Notes under the pieces: generated by a model
The model's database searches: none
What the model was told of the DNA's origin: nothing
The model's input: the letters and a program-made list of their open reading frames with translations, nothing else
Origin: Trichoplax sp. H2
Lineage: Eukaryota > Placozoa > Uniplacotomia > Trichoplacea
Reading direction: 5' to 3'
Length of the DNA stretch: 64,000 nucleotides
Assembly: GCA_003344405.1 (NCBI GenBank)
Contig: NOWV01000247.1
Span: forward strand, 1 to 64,000
Position numbers and translations under genes: made by a program
Shown: piece after piece, positions 11,376 through 22,710 of the stretch
Layout of the letters: each line of letters opens with the position of its first letter
Numbering within the stretch: position 1 is the first letter of the stretch

Positions 11376-14289
11376 CTATCGCTGAGCATCATTCTTTTCA
11401 TTTTCGGGAGAATTTGTTAAAACGGAAGTATCTAAGGGCAATCGCTTTCCTTTACAGAAAAAAAACCAGTCATAAAACAATTAACGTTGAATAGATACGT
11501 ATCTTTAATCATTTAAGATTTAAAATAGGAGTATACTGTATGTATCATGGATAGAATTATAAAAAATTTTCATTTATTACAGTATTGGTACGGTATACAT
11601 CTACGATTTGAGGATTCGACATTATTCTAATTAATTAATAACGAGTAACATGTAATATTTAAATTTTGTAAACAGATATAAAGAACTTACTCAACGCTTG
11701 GTTAACTAATTCTCTGTTGAACCTATCTTCCCTTTTGAATTTATTCTAAGATTTTGAATTGCAATAATAATTGATTAGATTAGATTGAGTTAGCTTGCAT
11801 AGACGAAAATGTCAATATCTAGATGTCTAACCTTTAATTCATTTCTATCTCGTTTAGGAAAGACTAGTCTTCGCATTAAGCTAAAATCGGTACCAACTTG
11901 ACTAAGGGCGCGATAAAATTTATTTGTTTCTAATGTGTTCACAAACAATAGAGAACGTCAAAGAGTAAAATTAAAATTATTGCCGCTAATCAATCTGGCA
12001 AATAGTCATGGTATTTTAAAATTGTAGCATTGCATTAGAGTAAAGCACTTTATGTTCTTGATTCTAACCTCCAACATTCCATCTATCGGTGGTTGATTTT
12101 TTCTTATACGATCGATATGTAGGTAAGGCATCACTTTCATCAATTACAGCCGCTAATTCATAAGTTTCACTAGCTGCTTCCACTACTAAACTATCTTCGT
12201 TCAGAATGATTTTACCGTTAGGACCGATACTAACTTGAGGCGCTCTATTTTCACGATCAGGTAGTCGATCTGGTTTCTCTTGGAAATCTTCATTTTCGTT
12301 GGTATCATTACTCTCGATCGCGTTTATATCATGATCGTCAGTAGGATCGACAGCGGCTTCTTGATATTTATGTTTCATGGGATTTGTTGAAGGGTTGTAA
12401 TAGATTAAGTCGCTCATTGTCATTTGACTGCAGTCCAAAGATTGTGACACAGTTTTCTTTTTCAGTCGGCGTCTTTTATTACCAACGCTATCATTACTGT
12501 TATGGTACGATTGTCCTCTTTTCTCTTTACTTGAATTGCTATCCACCTTATTGAATCGATTCCTAGTTAATCGACCAGTTGGCAAGTTTACATTTTGATG
12601 GTCACGTTCATTGGTATTTTCATGATAGTTTGCATTAAAGTATGATCCGTTAGGATTGTTATTGATGATTAAATTATCATCTTTGTTTTTATTAAGGTTG
12701 GTATCGGCATCATTGAGTTGTGAAAGGTGGGTTTCATTATTTTCATCCATAGTTGGAGTTACCTCATTTGCGGTAACTACACTAGGGACGGCTCGTTTTC
12801 TTCCTGCAGTTGTATAGGAAGGATTACTTTGATTGGAATGATCATTTCTTGTCGTCTAAATTGAAAGAGAGAGAATAAAAATGTCATTATTTCTAAATCA
12901 AATTTTGTGCAGTGCAATAATTACAGTATGTTGGTTGATGTCAGAACTAATTGATTATGATCATTGGCTGCTATAGGCAATGCATCATATCATCATTATC
13001 GGTGGTGTTGAGCATGATTGAATAGTAAATTAACTGTAGTGAAATTCTTTGCAGCTCTGATGTTAACCAATGCTATGCTGTATACCAAAGTATCGTCAAT
13101 TATTTGTGCATTCCCTTCTTGGAATAGAGTATACAGAACAGTAATGACTGCTACTGTATGATGGTCATATTAATCCTGTTTGAGATTGGGTATGTCTAAG
13201 CGTATCTAGATTGAATATAAAATTCTTCAAAGTTCATTTTATGGTTCACGAAATGATGCACAACCAGTAAAGTAGAATCTATTGGTTGACAGTATGCAAC
13301 ACAGAATGGAACCAAGTACAATTTAGGCTAACTCATCTTGTATGTTGATTAAAGGCAAATGCTAAAGAAAAATTTAAATGGACATGGAATAGCCTATTCT
13401 CATTTATACATTGGAAGAAGATTGGAATGGATTTGACCAATGGAATCTACTGTCATGCTTGATGATATGGTGTAAAACGCGATTGATTTCTTCATCATGA
13501 TGTCATGCATGGATGGAAACGAGCATCCATGTAGTAAGTTGATGGCAATTTACCTGTACATTATCCGATAGTATTGGTTGACTGAGATGGCGAAATCTTC
13601 TTGTTAAACCAGGAGATGCTTGTGTATTGATTGATTGGCCTGATGTATTTTGAGTTGGTTTTGCATTCTTGATCTTTGATCGCAATCGTCCGTTGACCTA
13701 TAGGCATGTATAAACATTTCACCATTAAACAATCGATGGTATGAAATGAACAATGGTCTACTTGGACGCAATTCTCATCAATCGTGGCAAGAATTGCATG
13801 CTTACGCTCGATATCGTCACTAAAGTATTGCTATAATGAAACTTTGGGTTATCTTTGTAGGTATATAGTGCATATTATTTGACTGAACTATCGTTGTATT
13901 GGCTAAATGGATAATTTGATCAATTGGTTGCTAACTTATGTCGATATTGTTCAGGCAGTACTTACATCTTGTGTTGTTGTTTTGCTAGGCGTAGTTCCTT
14001 TTCTCGATCGGATAGCATCATTGACTGCTAACGTGGATGAAACACCACTCTCTGATGGTTGATCTTTTTCAGTAGCCCCATCGAGGTGGTCTATCTGATG
14101 AGGATTGAAATCATCCGATGCATGGCCATTTGTTGATTGGGAAGTATTTCCTTCTGGCGATGCTGTTGTTGGTGATAGATTGTGATCGTTGGATGATGAT
14201 GATGTTGATGTGTTATTACTACCATGGGTAGTATTGCATCGTCGAATGTGACGCGATGCAATATTGGGGGTAAATTTCTCCCGAGGCAT
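11376..14289 (-). CDS. BDP1: Transcription factor TFIIIB subunit B'' (BDP1)
   Basis: Six exons on the minus strand (14289-13966, 13697-13554, 12855-12069, 11929-11832, 11745-11691, 11449-11376) keep frame and encode about 493 residues. BDP1 joins TBP and BRF1 in TFIIIB to recruit RNA polymerase III and open promoters. Diagnostic segments are SQMTMSDLIYYNPSTNPM near residue 299, PQVSIGPNGKIILNEDSLVV near 361, and the extended SANT/Myb domain (about 411-470) with TYRSYKKKSTTDRWN, FYRALSQVGTDFSLM, FPKRDRNELK and NKFKRED. Three short exons split the SANT region. An in-frame TAG four codons upstream supports ATG 14289. It ends soon after SANT, so it is short like fungal B'' and lacks the long repeated C-terminus of the vertebrate protein. 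The N-terminal half is low-complexity Asn/Ser/Thr. Confidence 0.93.
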
Positions 14290-14914
14290 AGTTGAAACCT
14301 AGACTTGAATAAAGACTTGGCTGTATACCCTGAAGTGATATCACTTCAAGATTACTTGGTTGTTAATGGACGATGCAAGAAGTTGCTATTCCAATCTAAT
14401 GAATTCTTCAAGTGTTTTCCAATAGCAGTAAGGTGCAAGTGGCTTAATCTTCACTCAATTGATCGATTGCTTTCGCAGAAGGATCATCCTTCTCGCCTAC
14501 ACTCTTCTATCACCAATGTTGTAATAGCAATCGACGATCATCTACTCTCTTCCTTTAACAGTTAACAACACCAACAATCCTGCAAGATTAAGGCGGATTG
14601 GGGAGAAAAGATGGCAGACAAAATTGCTGTCGGATGAGAAAATGGTTCTCCTGTCAACAGTGTACAGTATAGCCTGGGTTGGATAAGCCTACTAGAGGCC
14701 TGTAGTCTAAGTACGCCGTGTAAGGGACATTAGCCAGCAGTCTAACCGTTGTAGACGTCAGCCATACATGATACTATTGCCTGCTATCACTATGGTGTGT
14801 AGCATGCAGTAGTAGTGATACTTTTCCACTGGACAGACAGGCCCGGACGGAGTCCTTGGTCAATCTCTACTTACAATAGACATGTTTGAGTCGAATCATA
14901 GGAGTAGCGCGGAT
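14290..14914. other. Divergent intergenic DNA, BDP1 upstream side
   Basis: This is the presumed BDP1 promoter. The plus-strand frame at 14305-14565 has no recognisable motif. Isolated GTGTACAGTATAG-type words occur near 14660. Confidence 0.4.
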
Positions 14915-15170
14915 ATTCGAAAGCCGCGAATCCAATCGGATTCGAAGTCGGATCTTAATCCGACTGCAATGGACGCTGTCCGTCGGTAAAATTCTTGAAG
15001 ATTGATTGGAAATAAAATGGAATGAGTCATAAGAGCAGTGCGAATATTCGAAAGCCGCGAATCCAATCGGATTCGAAGTCGGATCTTAATCTGACTGCAA
15101 TGGACGCTGTCCGTCGGTAAAATTCTTGAAGATTGATTGGAAATAAAATGGAATGAATTGACTTTTTGCA
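14905..15170. repeat. Tandem duplication, period about 131 bp
   Basis: ATTCGAAAGCCGCGAATCC begins near 14915 and again near 15046. Both copies continue through GGATTCGAAGTCGGATCTTA, GCAATGGACGCTGTCCGTCG and AAATAAAATGGAATGA with only a few differences. Inside each unit AATCCAATCGGATTCG and AGTCGGATC.. form small dyads. Local G+C is higher than in the surroundings. Confidence 0.9.
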
Positions 15171-15179
15171 CGCGTTAAA

Positions 15180-15836
15180 TTGCGGTATTTTATTCCCCTT
15201 TTTTCCCCACTCTCAAGGGTATATTTTCAATGATTACATAGTTAAAAAAGAATTTGCTTCATTTTTGATTGCTTCCGAGTGTTACGGTATATGACGCCAT
15301 TTTGCACGGTATATTCTTTTTTTCCTGCTCTCAAGGGTATATTTTCAATAATTACAGTGTTGCAATAATTTGTTCCACTTTTTATTGCTTACGAGTATTA
15401 TGGTATGTTATTACGATATATTATTTTTTTCCTCTTTTTTTCTTGCTTTCAAGAGTATATTTTCAATGATTACAGTATCAAAAAAGAATTCGCTCCATTT
15501 TTGATTGCTTCCGAGTATTAAGGTATATGACGCCATTTTGCACGGTATATTATATTCTTTTTTTCCTGCTCTCAAAGGGTATATTTTCAATGATTACAGC
15601 GTCGCAATAATTTGTTCCACTTTTTATTGCTTACGAGTATTATGGTATGTTATTACAATATATTATTTTTTCCTGCTCTCAAGAGTATATTTTCAATGAT
15701 TACAGTATCAAAAATAATTTGCCCAACTTTTTATTGCTTCCGAGTATTACGGTATATTATTACGGCATTCTACACGGTATAGTATTTTTCCCCTTTTTTG
15801 CCTACTCTCAAGAGTAAGAAAAAATGATTACAGTAT
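15180..15836. repeat. AT-rich tandem array, period about 115-125 bp
   Basis: At least five diverged units each contain a pyrimidine run (TTTTTTCCTGCTCTCAA), then GGGTATATTTTCAATGATTACAGT, a CAAAAA/GCAATAATTTG segment, TTTTTATTGCTTCCGAGTATTA and GGTATAT. Starts recur near 15205, 15325, 15440, 15565, 15670 and 15790. Two near-identical pairs, 15269-15469 and 15505-15699, suggest a higher-order duplication of two units. Confidence 0.85.
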
Positions 15837-15837
15837 C

Positions 15838-16935
15838 AAAAATAGATTGCCCAATCTGCTTCAATTTCAAAAATTGTCGAAATCCAACCCGATTTTACGC
15901 ATTGGCCGAAGAACCTTCTACATACAAGTAGAATAAAGTGAAGTGGAAGGTGAAATATCGCTTGTTGTTGTGGTATTTTGAAGGTAGGCCAATAATGGGA
16001 TAGCATGGACGCAAGGAAGGTTTCTTCCACCATCCTAGTCAATGTCCTCCTAGCGCTATACTATACATCCTGTACTATGGCTGACTATAGAAGGAGTATA
16101 CTGTAGAACAAAACTATTTTACACAGAGGTAGCAGACAATTTGAAAAATTGTCCAAATCCAACCCGATTTTACGGATTACCCGAAGAACCTTCTACATAC
16201 AAGTAGAATACAGGCAAATGGAAATATTACCTGTTGGAGTATTTTGAAGGTAGGATTATACTGTAGAACAAAACTATTTTGCATCATCGGTCCAGAGGTA
16301 GCGGACAATTTCAAAATTTTATCCAAATCCAACCCGATTTTACGCATTGCCCGAAGAACCTTCTACATGCAGGGTGTCTCATCAAAAATCGACGACGATT
16401 GAAGTTCTATGAAAACACAATTTCAACACCAAATTAGACAAATTTGGTATCAGTCTATTGCAAATAAGACGCTTTATGTAAATATGTAATTTCAATTTAC
16501 ATAAAAACCTTCCACATACAAGTAGAATACAGGCAAGTGGAAATATTGCTTGTCGGAGTATTTTGATGGTAGGATTATACTGTACAACAAAACTATTTTT
16601 GCATCATCGGTCAGAGGTAGCGGACAATTTGAAAATTATCCAAATCCAACCCGATTTTACGCATTGCCCGAAGAACCTGCTATGTGCAGGGTGTCTCATC
16701 GAAAATCGACGACGATTGAAGTTCTATGAAAACACAATTTCAACACCAAATTAGACAACTTTGGTATCAGTCTGTTGCAAATAAGACGCTTTATGTAAAT
16801 ATGTAATTTCAATTGACATAAAAACCTTCTACATACAAGGAGATTAAAGGCAAGTGGAAATATTACTTGTTGGAGTATATTTTAAAAGGGAGGTTGATAA
16901 TCGGACATCATGGACGTAAGGAAGTTTTCTTCCAC
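15838..16935. repeat. Long-period interspersed/tandem repeat, four copies
   Basis: The block AATTGTCCAAATCCAACCCG, ATTTTACGCATTGCCCGAAG, AACCTTCTACATACAAGTAG recurs near 15870, 16155, 16320 and 16640. A longer pair (about 16350-16510 and 16665-16825) is nearly identical and includes CATCAAAAATCGACGACGAT, TTGAAGTTCTATGAAAACAC and TTTGGTATCAGTCT. Units also share AGGATTATACTGTA.AACAAAACT near 16080, 16253 and 16570. No open reading frame of note is present, so these may be non-autonomous element copies or a complex satellite. Confidence 0.75.
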
Positions 16936-17185
16936 CATCGTAGTCGAGCCAGTACAAGTACATGTATTATGATTGCATACTGTATGTAGTATACCGTACT
17001 ATGGTAATAGTGCCTATCCTATGGCTGAGTAGAGGAGTCTACAGTACAACAAAACTCAGCCTGGCTGTACTGTACTGTGTTTCCGCTCCCGGGACCGTCC
17101 GCACGCCCATCCATCCGACGCAACCATCCACCTGGCTTTTGCTCGAGGTGCTGCCATTGGTACAAAAGCCATCCAAGAATTCATC

Positions 17186-20100
17186 ATGGCGCTGTCTACC
17201 AAAGACATGAATTCTCTGCTTAGGTAAGAATGATCATTTCCAATCGATATCCTTGTCCAATACCTCATTTATTCGTAAGGATAATGTATTGATGTTCGTG
17301 GAGAATCCTTTGATTGCCATGATAAAGTGGTAGATCTACTGTAAATAGTCTTGAAAGTTGAACTCGTCTATGACAAGGTTATTGTCGTCGAGGACGAAAC
17401 AAGTTCCAACGCCAGTCTACAATTGCTTTTACGACGAGCCGGCATCAACTCGGATTTGATTTTGACACTCTTGTATCTACCTGTACTCATAATGTCATAT
17501 AGCTATTCGTGCTTTATTAGCTGTTATTCATTGGCCATGACAGAGGATGCCATTTTTTCATTCAATGCAATGGAATCGTCTAATCGAATTATGAAATAAG
17601 GGAAACTTTCACATACAACAACTTGAAAGGCAAATTCATTCTGCTATTCGATTGATCATGCTGCTTGAACACGTTCACTATTGGCGATCATCGACTCAGC
17701 ATGCCGATAACATAGTCTATGCTTAATCAATCATCTGATGCATACAGTTTTACTTCACTTAGCAAGGTTAAAGCTATGAGCCATGGCATATTGATCTCTC
17801 AATCAGTATTACGATGCCAAAACGATCAACTCTGTCCTTCGTTGATCACGCCATTGACCCATGTCATGATTGCAATTACTTTGAAATTGCAATCTTTCAA
17901 CCTCATCAATCACAAAGATGGAACAGAAAGGGATCAATCCTTCTATTCTTTCTGTTACATCAACAAGTAAGATTGGCTTGCAGTCATTTTATCCTTGGCT
18001 AATAGCCTATTCTATCTATACACTAACTTGGATAGACTTTGGGTAAAGACTGTATCCCATCTTCTGCTTTGCTTGAGCCATTTTATTTTACTAGATAGAC
18101 GCAAAATATTCACAAACCTCACTCGCTTGCAATCATAAGTAGTAATAGCAGTGTGTGATAGATGATGCAGGGTATTTCACCCAGTCTAAATCTCAATATC
18201 CAATCACAATGATGGATTGATGAAAGCATCACTGTCTTAAATAGTATCATCATGACTATTATTAGTAGCCATAAAATGAACATGATTTACAATTTCAACC
18301 CTGTGGTAAAAATTACTTTTCTTTCCTTTGCTATTTTGATTGTGACATCTAGTGTTATTTCCGAAGAAAATTTGACTGTATCTTCCTTGGAATCTTTGGC
18401 CTCTTCTGTTCATCATTTCTTCGGTAGACAGGATCATTTCAAGTTAGGAACAGCGATGGTAAGAGAGATTAAAGTCATTTTCTAATCTTTTTTTTTTTGG
18501 ACCGATATAATAATACTAAATACATTAATTTTTATCAATGGCGATACTTAATTTATACAGTGTAAATTTGCTGACATGCAATTGTATGATAGTTAGCATT
18601 GCACTGTTTTATATCGTCATTTTAAAATCATCTTTCCTATGGTAACTACGACTGTCAACAGGGTCATTATGTGTAATAACATGCTCCAAAGTAGCAATAG
18701 TCACATTATAGTCATGACACACGCTACCTAAGTATAATATTGACAACAACTATTTATTCAATGATGATTTATTCACGCCTGGCTCAAAGTATCCATATTA
18801 TGCGGCTACTTCATACTTTTATGCTATTGAATTTCGATATCGGATTGCTATCAAGGTCTGCAAAAATTAAATTTCCCTTTCTTTACTGTACTTAGCTGTA
18901 CCTAGGATAAAATTTTGATACCTAGCGCATTAATCGTCAATCATGTTGATGTCCTTGTAAAATGCAAAAATAATAGACTTGCTAACAAAGTATTAATATC
19001 ATAATTTTTAATATCCATTTTGTGTGAAATTCGCGGATTCAAAGGCTTTTCAGTCTTGCCGATATAGAATGAAGTATCGACATATGAATGTGCAAACATA
19101 CTTCCGTTAATCGAATTCATTCTATATATATATACATTACTAGTGTAAGAAAGATACATACTGTGCAATATTCTATAATCATGCTATTTTTGAATATGTT
19201 TCCTATTAATGACACGATACTAGTTGCGCTTCTATCACTTTCCCAGTGTGAAGAATAATATAATAGACTAATCTCCTACTTATTTGAATACAATTTTGAC
19301 CATTTTTGATGCAGATGATGGCCTTGACAGTTTTGAATATCATTTGAATGTTTGAAAGTGATCATAAACTTATAAAAACTTTTTATTTTTTTACAGCTAC
19401 TTTATCAAACTGCTATATAATGCGTATTGGCAATGTGTATGATAGTGTTAGAGCTACCCTATATTGCTACCACTCTTGATATCCGTGTCGATCGATACAA
19501 TGTAATAATAGTACATTCGATTGATTGTAATGACAGAAATTATTATCACACAACTACCAGTACGATCCTATATTGCTTTAAAATCGTACTAGCTCTATGC
19601 ACTTTTCATTTTTCGTAGACAAGAAGAAAACAGTTATACTGTGCAGGATCAATGACTATAAACAATAAATAAAATATTAATGTCTTTTGTTCATGTTGGA
19701 AAATAGACGGTTTTACTGCAGCAATCGGACCTGCTCTCTGGTTCCGCTCAGAAATGTGCTATCATCTATCTGCTATATGATATGTACCGTAACGAACCAA
19801 TTACATCAAATCCTTTCGCTACCGTGTTTGCTTATTTAATGCTGGATAAGGTAATCAATCGATCACAACTGCTCGTGGGAACGTAGCTATATATTACATT
19901 GTTATATTTTTTAGCAACTTTATCGTCATGACAAATATCGGGTGCATTGCTAACTCTATTCAATATATAGCTAGCACAAGTGGACGTACTCTAACCGTTT
20001 GAAATGACTATTAATACTTTGTATCTATCGGATCTTTCTTGGTCTTTTCGCATGTAGGATCAGTCTAGTGATATTGGTGTTCCAGAAAAGACTCTGTTGC

Positions 20101-22271
20101 CACCTTTGACACCGGTTGAAAAGAATTTCTTATACCAACTTATCAAAGGGCCACCATCAAAAGATGTAAGTTGTTTATTACTGAATAAGGAAAAAGTTAT
20201 AACTCTATTTTTATACAATATATTGATTTTGCTAGTTATGATTATGTTGCGACTTGACACAGAATAGCCTTGACAAATAGAGTATAAAATTCTTCATGCT
20301 TTACATTCAAAATTCAGTTGCAAAAGAAGACGCCTACCCAAGTTGCTAATGGAGAAGCTGATCCCAATCAAGTGTATGATGTAGAACCGTTTCTAGAGAT
20401 TTTACGGTCACGATTTGTCCAAACCCCGTTATGTAATAAATCTGGAATATCTTGTGTTATAGCCGATCCAGATAATGAGAAAAGGTACCGTAGTCCTGTC
20501 TATCGATCCTTTCCTTACTTGATAATAGTAAATTATTGACTATACCATGGTAGTTCATAAAATTGTTGGCATCGATTTCATATAGATTATAGCTGACGAT
20601 AGTTAACTAATCTGTATAATTAAATTTTGTAATTGTTCAATAGTATGACGTTTGATATCAACGAAAAGTCTCAAGTGATTGAATCGTTACTAACTGGAGA
20701 GTGTTCGGTAGTAACGAAAGCTTTCCAACCTGATTTCTGTTGTCTTGTTCCTCCCTTATTGAAATACGATAATGAAGTAGGTTTATGTTCTGAACATAAA
20801 TAAGACGATACACATAACTGCATTCTACTGATTTACCAAACTGTTTGTGTACCTACCTTTGTTTGAGCAAAACGTAAGTGTTGTAATAATTTGACTGCAT
20901 TAGTTAACGTTTATGATTCCTGATGGTGAAGAGCGCGAATTTGAATGGGATAGAACAATGTGCACTAGTAATAGTGTCGGTACGTAATCCAGTGTTCGTT
21001 AAACTATTTTCTAATACTTTTGCAACTTTAGGCATATGCTAAACTATGAATTGAATTTATAACCATAGGTCTAGAAGTTCGCAGATTAACTGCTAAAGCT
21101 TTTACTGGAGCCTTGTCAGCCCAAGAACAACAGGTATGTTATTGTAATCTGTTTTGGATTGGTAGTTGCTCACTATCTGATATGATTATTTTTGTCAATA
21201 TTCTACTACAGCAAGTTCTTTCCGAATTAGAAAAGGATCAAAAGTTAGTGTACCATATTGGAATTACTCCGAGTAAGGTAAAAAGAAATACGCCTACTTC
21301 CCAGAAAGTAATTGGGTATTTATTACGTTGGTTATTCGCCATTAAGTCATGTTACCTTTTATTACATGTTTTTTCCTCTTGAAATTTAGTTACCTGATCT
21401 TGTTGAAAATAACCCACTAGTTGCTATTGAAGTATTATTGAAACTAATGAAATCAAACCAAATCTCTGAGTAAATTTAAAACTATCTAATCTTTTGAAGC
21501 AATAGTGAGATAAAAAACTTGAATATGAATAAGCAATGTACTTTATTTCTACGCAGATATTTTTCTACCTTGGTAAATATGAATATGTCATTGCATTCTA
21601 TGGAGGTGGTTAATCGCTTGACTACGGTACAACGTTAATCAGGATATTTCTCTGTACAATCGATTGGCTGCTAGCTATCCGTTATGCCCATGCATATGAT
21701 GAAATCTCTGTTTAACATACACATGTTATTAAATTGTAGGCTGTTGATCTTCCTCCAGAATTCCTTCAGTTGTATATTTCCAACTGTATTTCTAGTTGTG
21801 AGAATACCAAGGATAAGTATATGCAGAGTCGTTTAGTTCGTCTGGTAAGCAAAATTTTGATCTTATTTCAATTGCAGCTATCACTCAATTGTACTCTTCT
21901 TTACGTACCTGTTTGAACAATTTACAATTCCTGTCAATAGGTTTGTGTATTCTTACAGTCTCTGATCAGAAATAAAATTATTAATGTTCAAGTAAGTTAT
22001 CAATTGGGGTTGACTGTACGCGTTTTGTTCATCAAGCGCCAATTGTTTCTCTTTCAAAGTCAAAATTTAACGCAGTCGGTAATGTTTTTGTAATAGTCTA
22101 TCATCATTGTACAATTCATAGGATTTATTCATCGAAGTACAAGCCTTCTGTATCGAGTTTAGTCGAATTAAGGAAGCCGCTTGTTTATTTCGCCTTTTAA
22201 AAAGCCTTGATCCAAATGAGTCAGATCAGAACAACAAAGATGCGAGAGACGGTGAAAAAGAGAACGAATAG
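17186..22271 (+). CDS. CNOT11: CCR4-NOT transcription complex subunit 11
   Basis: Fourteen exons splice in frame into about 452 residues: 17186-17223, 18353-18458, 19707-19850, 20058-20165, 20318-20484, 20644-20776, 20904-20979, 21069-21133, 21212-21277, 21390-21469, 21557-21626, 21740-21844, 21941-21991, 22122-22271. CNOT11 with CNOT10 docks on CNOT1 in the cytoplasmic deadenylase complex. The N-terminus [18 protein letters not shown] matches the family start. The middle has [15 protein letters not shown] and [10 protein letters not shown]. The conserved C-terminal domain (about 240-445) has [57 protein letters not shown] and [13 protein letters not shown]. The first ATG-bearing exon is only 38 nt long, and introns 1 and 2 (1.1 and 1.2 kb) are the only long ones. 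The start is supported by homology; the protein is slightly shorter than the human one. Confidence 0.95.
17224..18352 (+). other. CNOT11 intron 1
   Basis: This is a 1.1-kb intron between GCTTAG|GTAAGA and CATCTAG|TGTT. Open frames inside (17351-17599, 17719-18002, 18252 onward) show no recognisable domain, and the last one simply runs into exon 2. Confidence 0.7.
18459..19706 (+). other. CNOT11 intron 2
   Basis: This 1.25-kb AT-rich intron separates exon 2 (ending GGAACAGCGATG) from exon 3 (starting ACGGTTTTACTGCAG). I see no gene or repeat array in it. Confidence 0.7.
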
Positions 22272-22710
22272 CGTTAACTGAAGTTGTAATTACTTCGTTA
22301 TTATCGAGTATTTTCTCAGACATAAATGCCCAATCGACTGTATTAAAAACTGTACATACAATAGGGTTAACTATTTTAGTACCTTTTGCCAGTCTTTGGC
22401 TGTCAATTCAAAATTCGAAGGTGTAACCAATTAAAAATCAAATTTCTTGGAAATAAATGTTATTTTATTTGTCACCGTTAATGGATGAACGATTCAATAT
22501 TTGCATGTTTAATATAAGAATGACTATACCAGTAGGATGCTTTCGTGAAATTGGTCCTGTAATATACTATAGTCATTCTAATTTATCATAGTAACTTAGT
22601 CATAAAATAGTTTTGAGTTTTTCAAAAAGATATTCTTTTCTCCGTGATTGATTCACTTGGTTCCATTCAAAATAAGGAATCTATAAACGTACATATAATA
22701 ACAGTAAAGG
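22272..22710. other. Short convergent spacer with a small hairpin
   Basis: The 439 bp hold the 3' ends of CNOT11 (+) and the RAP-domain gene (-). An AATAAA lies near 22453 in plus orientation. AGAATGACTATA near 22527 and TATAGTCATTCT near 22570 form a 12-bp inverted repeat. No other gene is seen. Confidence 0.6.

Noticed and set aside
15180-16935. Regular repeats resembling a CRISPR array
   Set aside because: Units are over 100 bp, diverged and without unique spacers, and the DNA is animal nuclear sequence.
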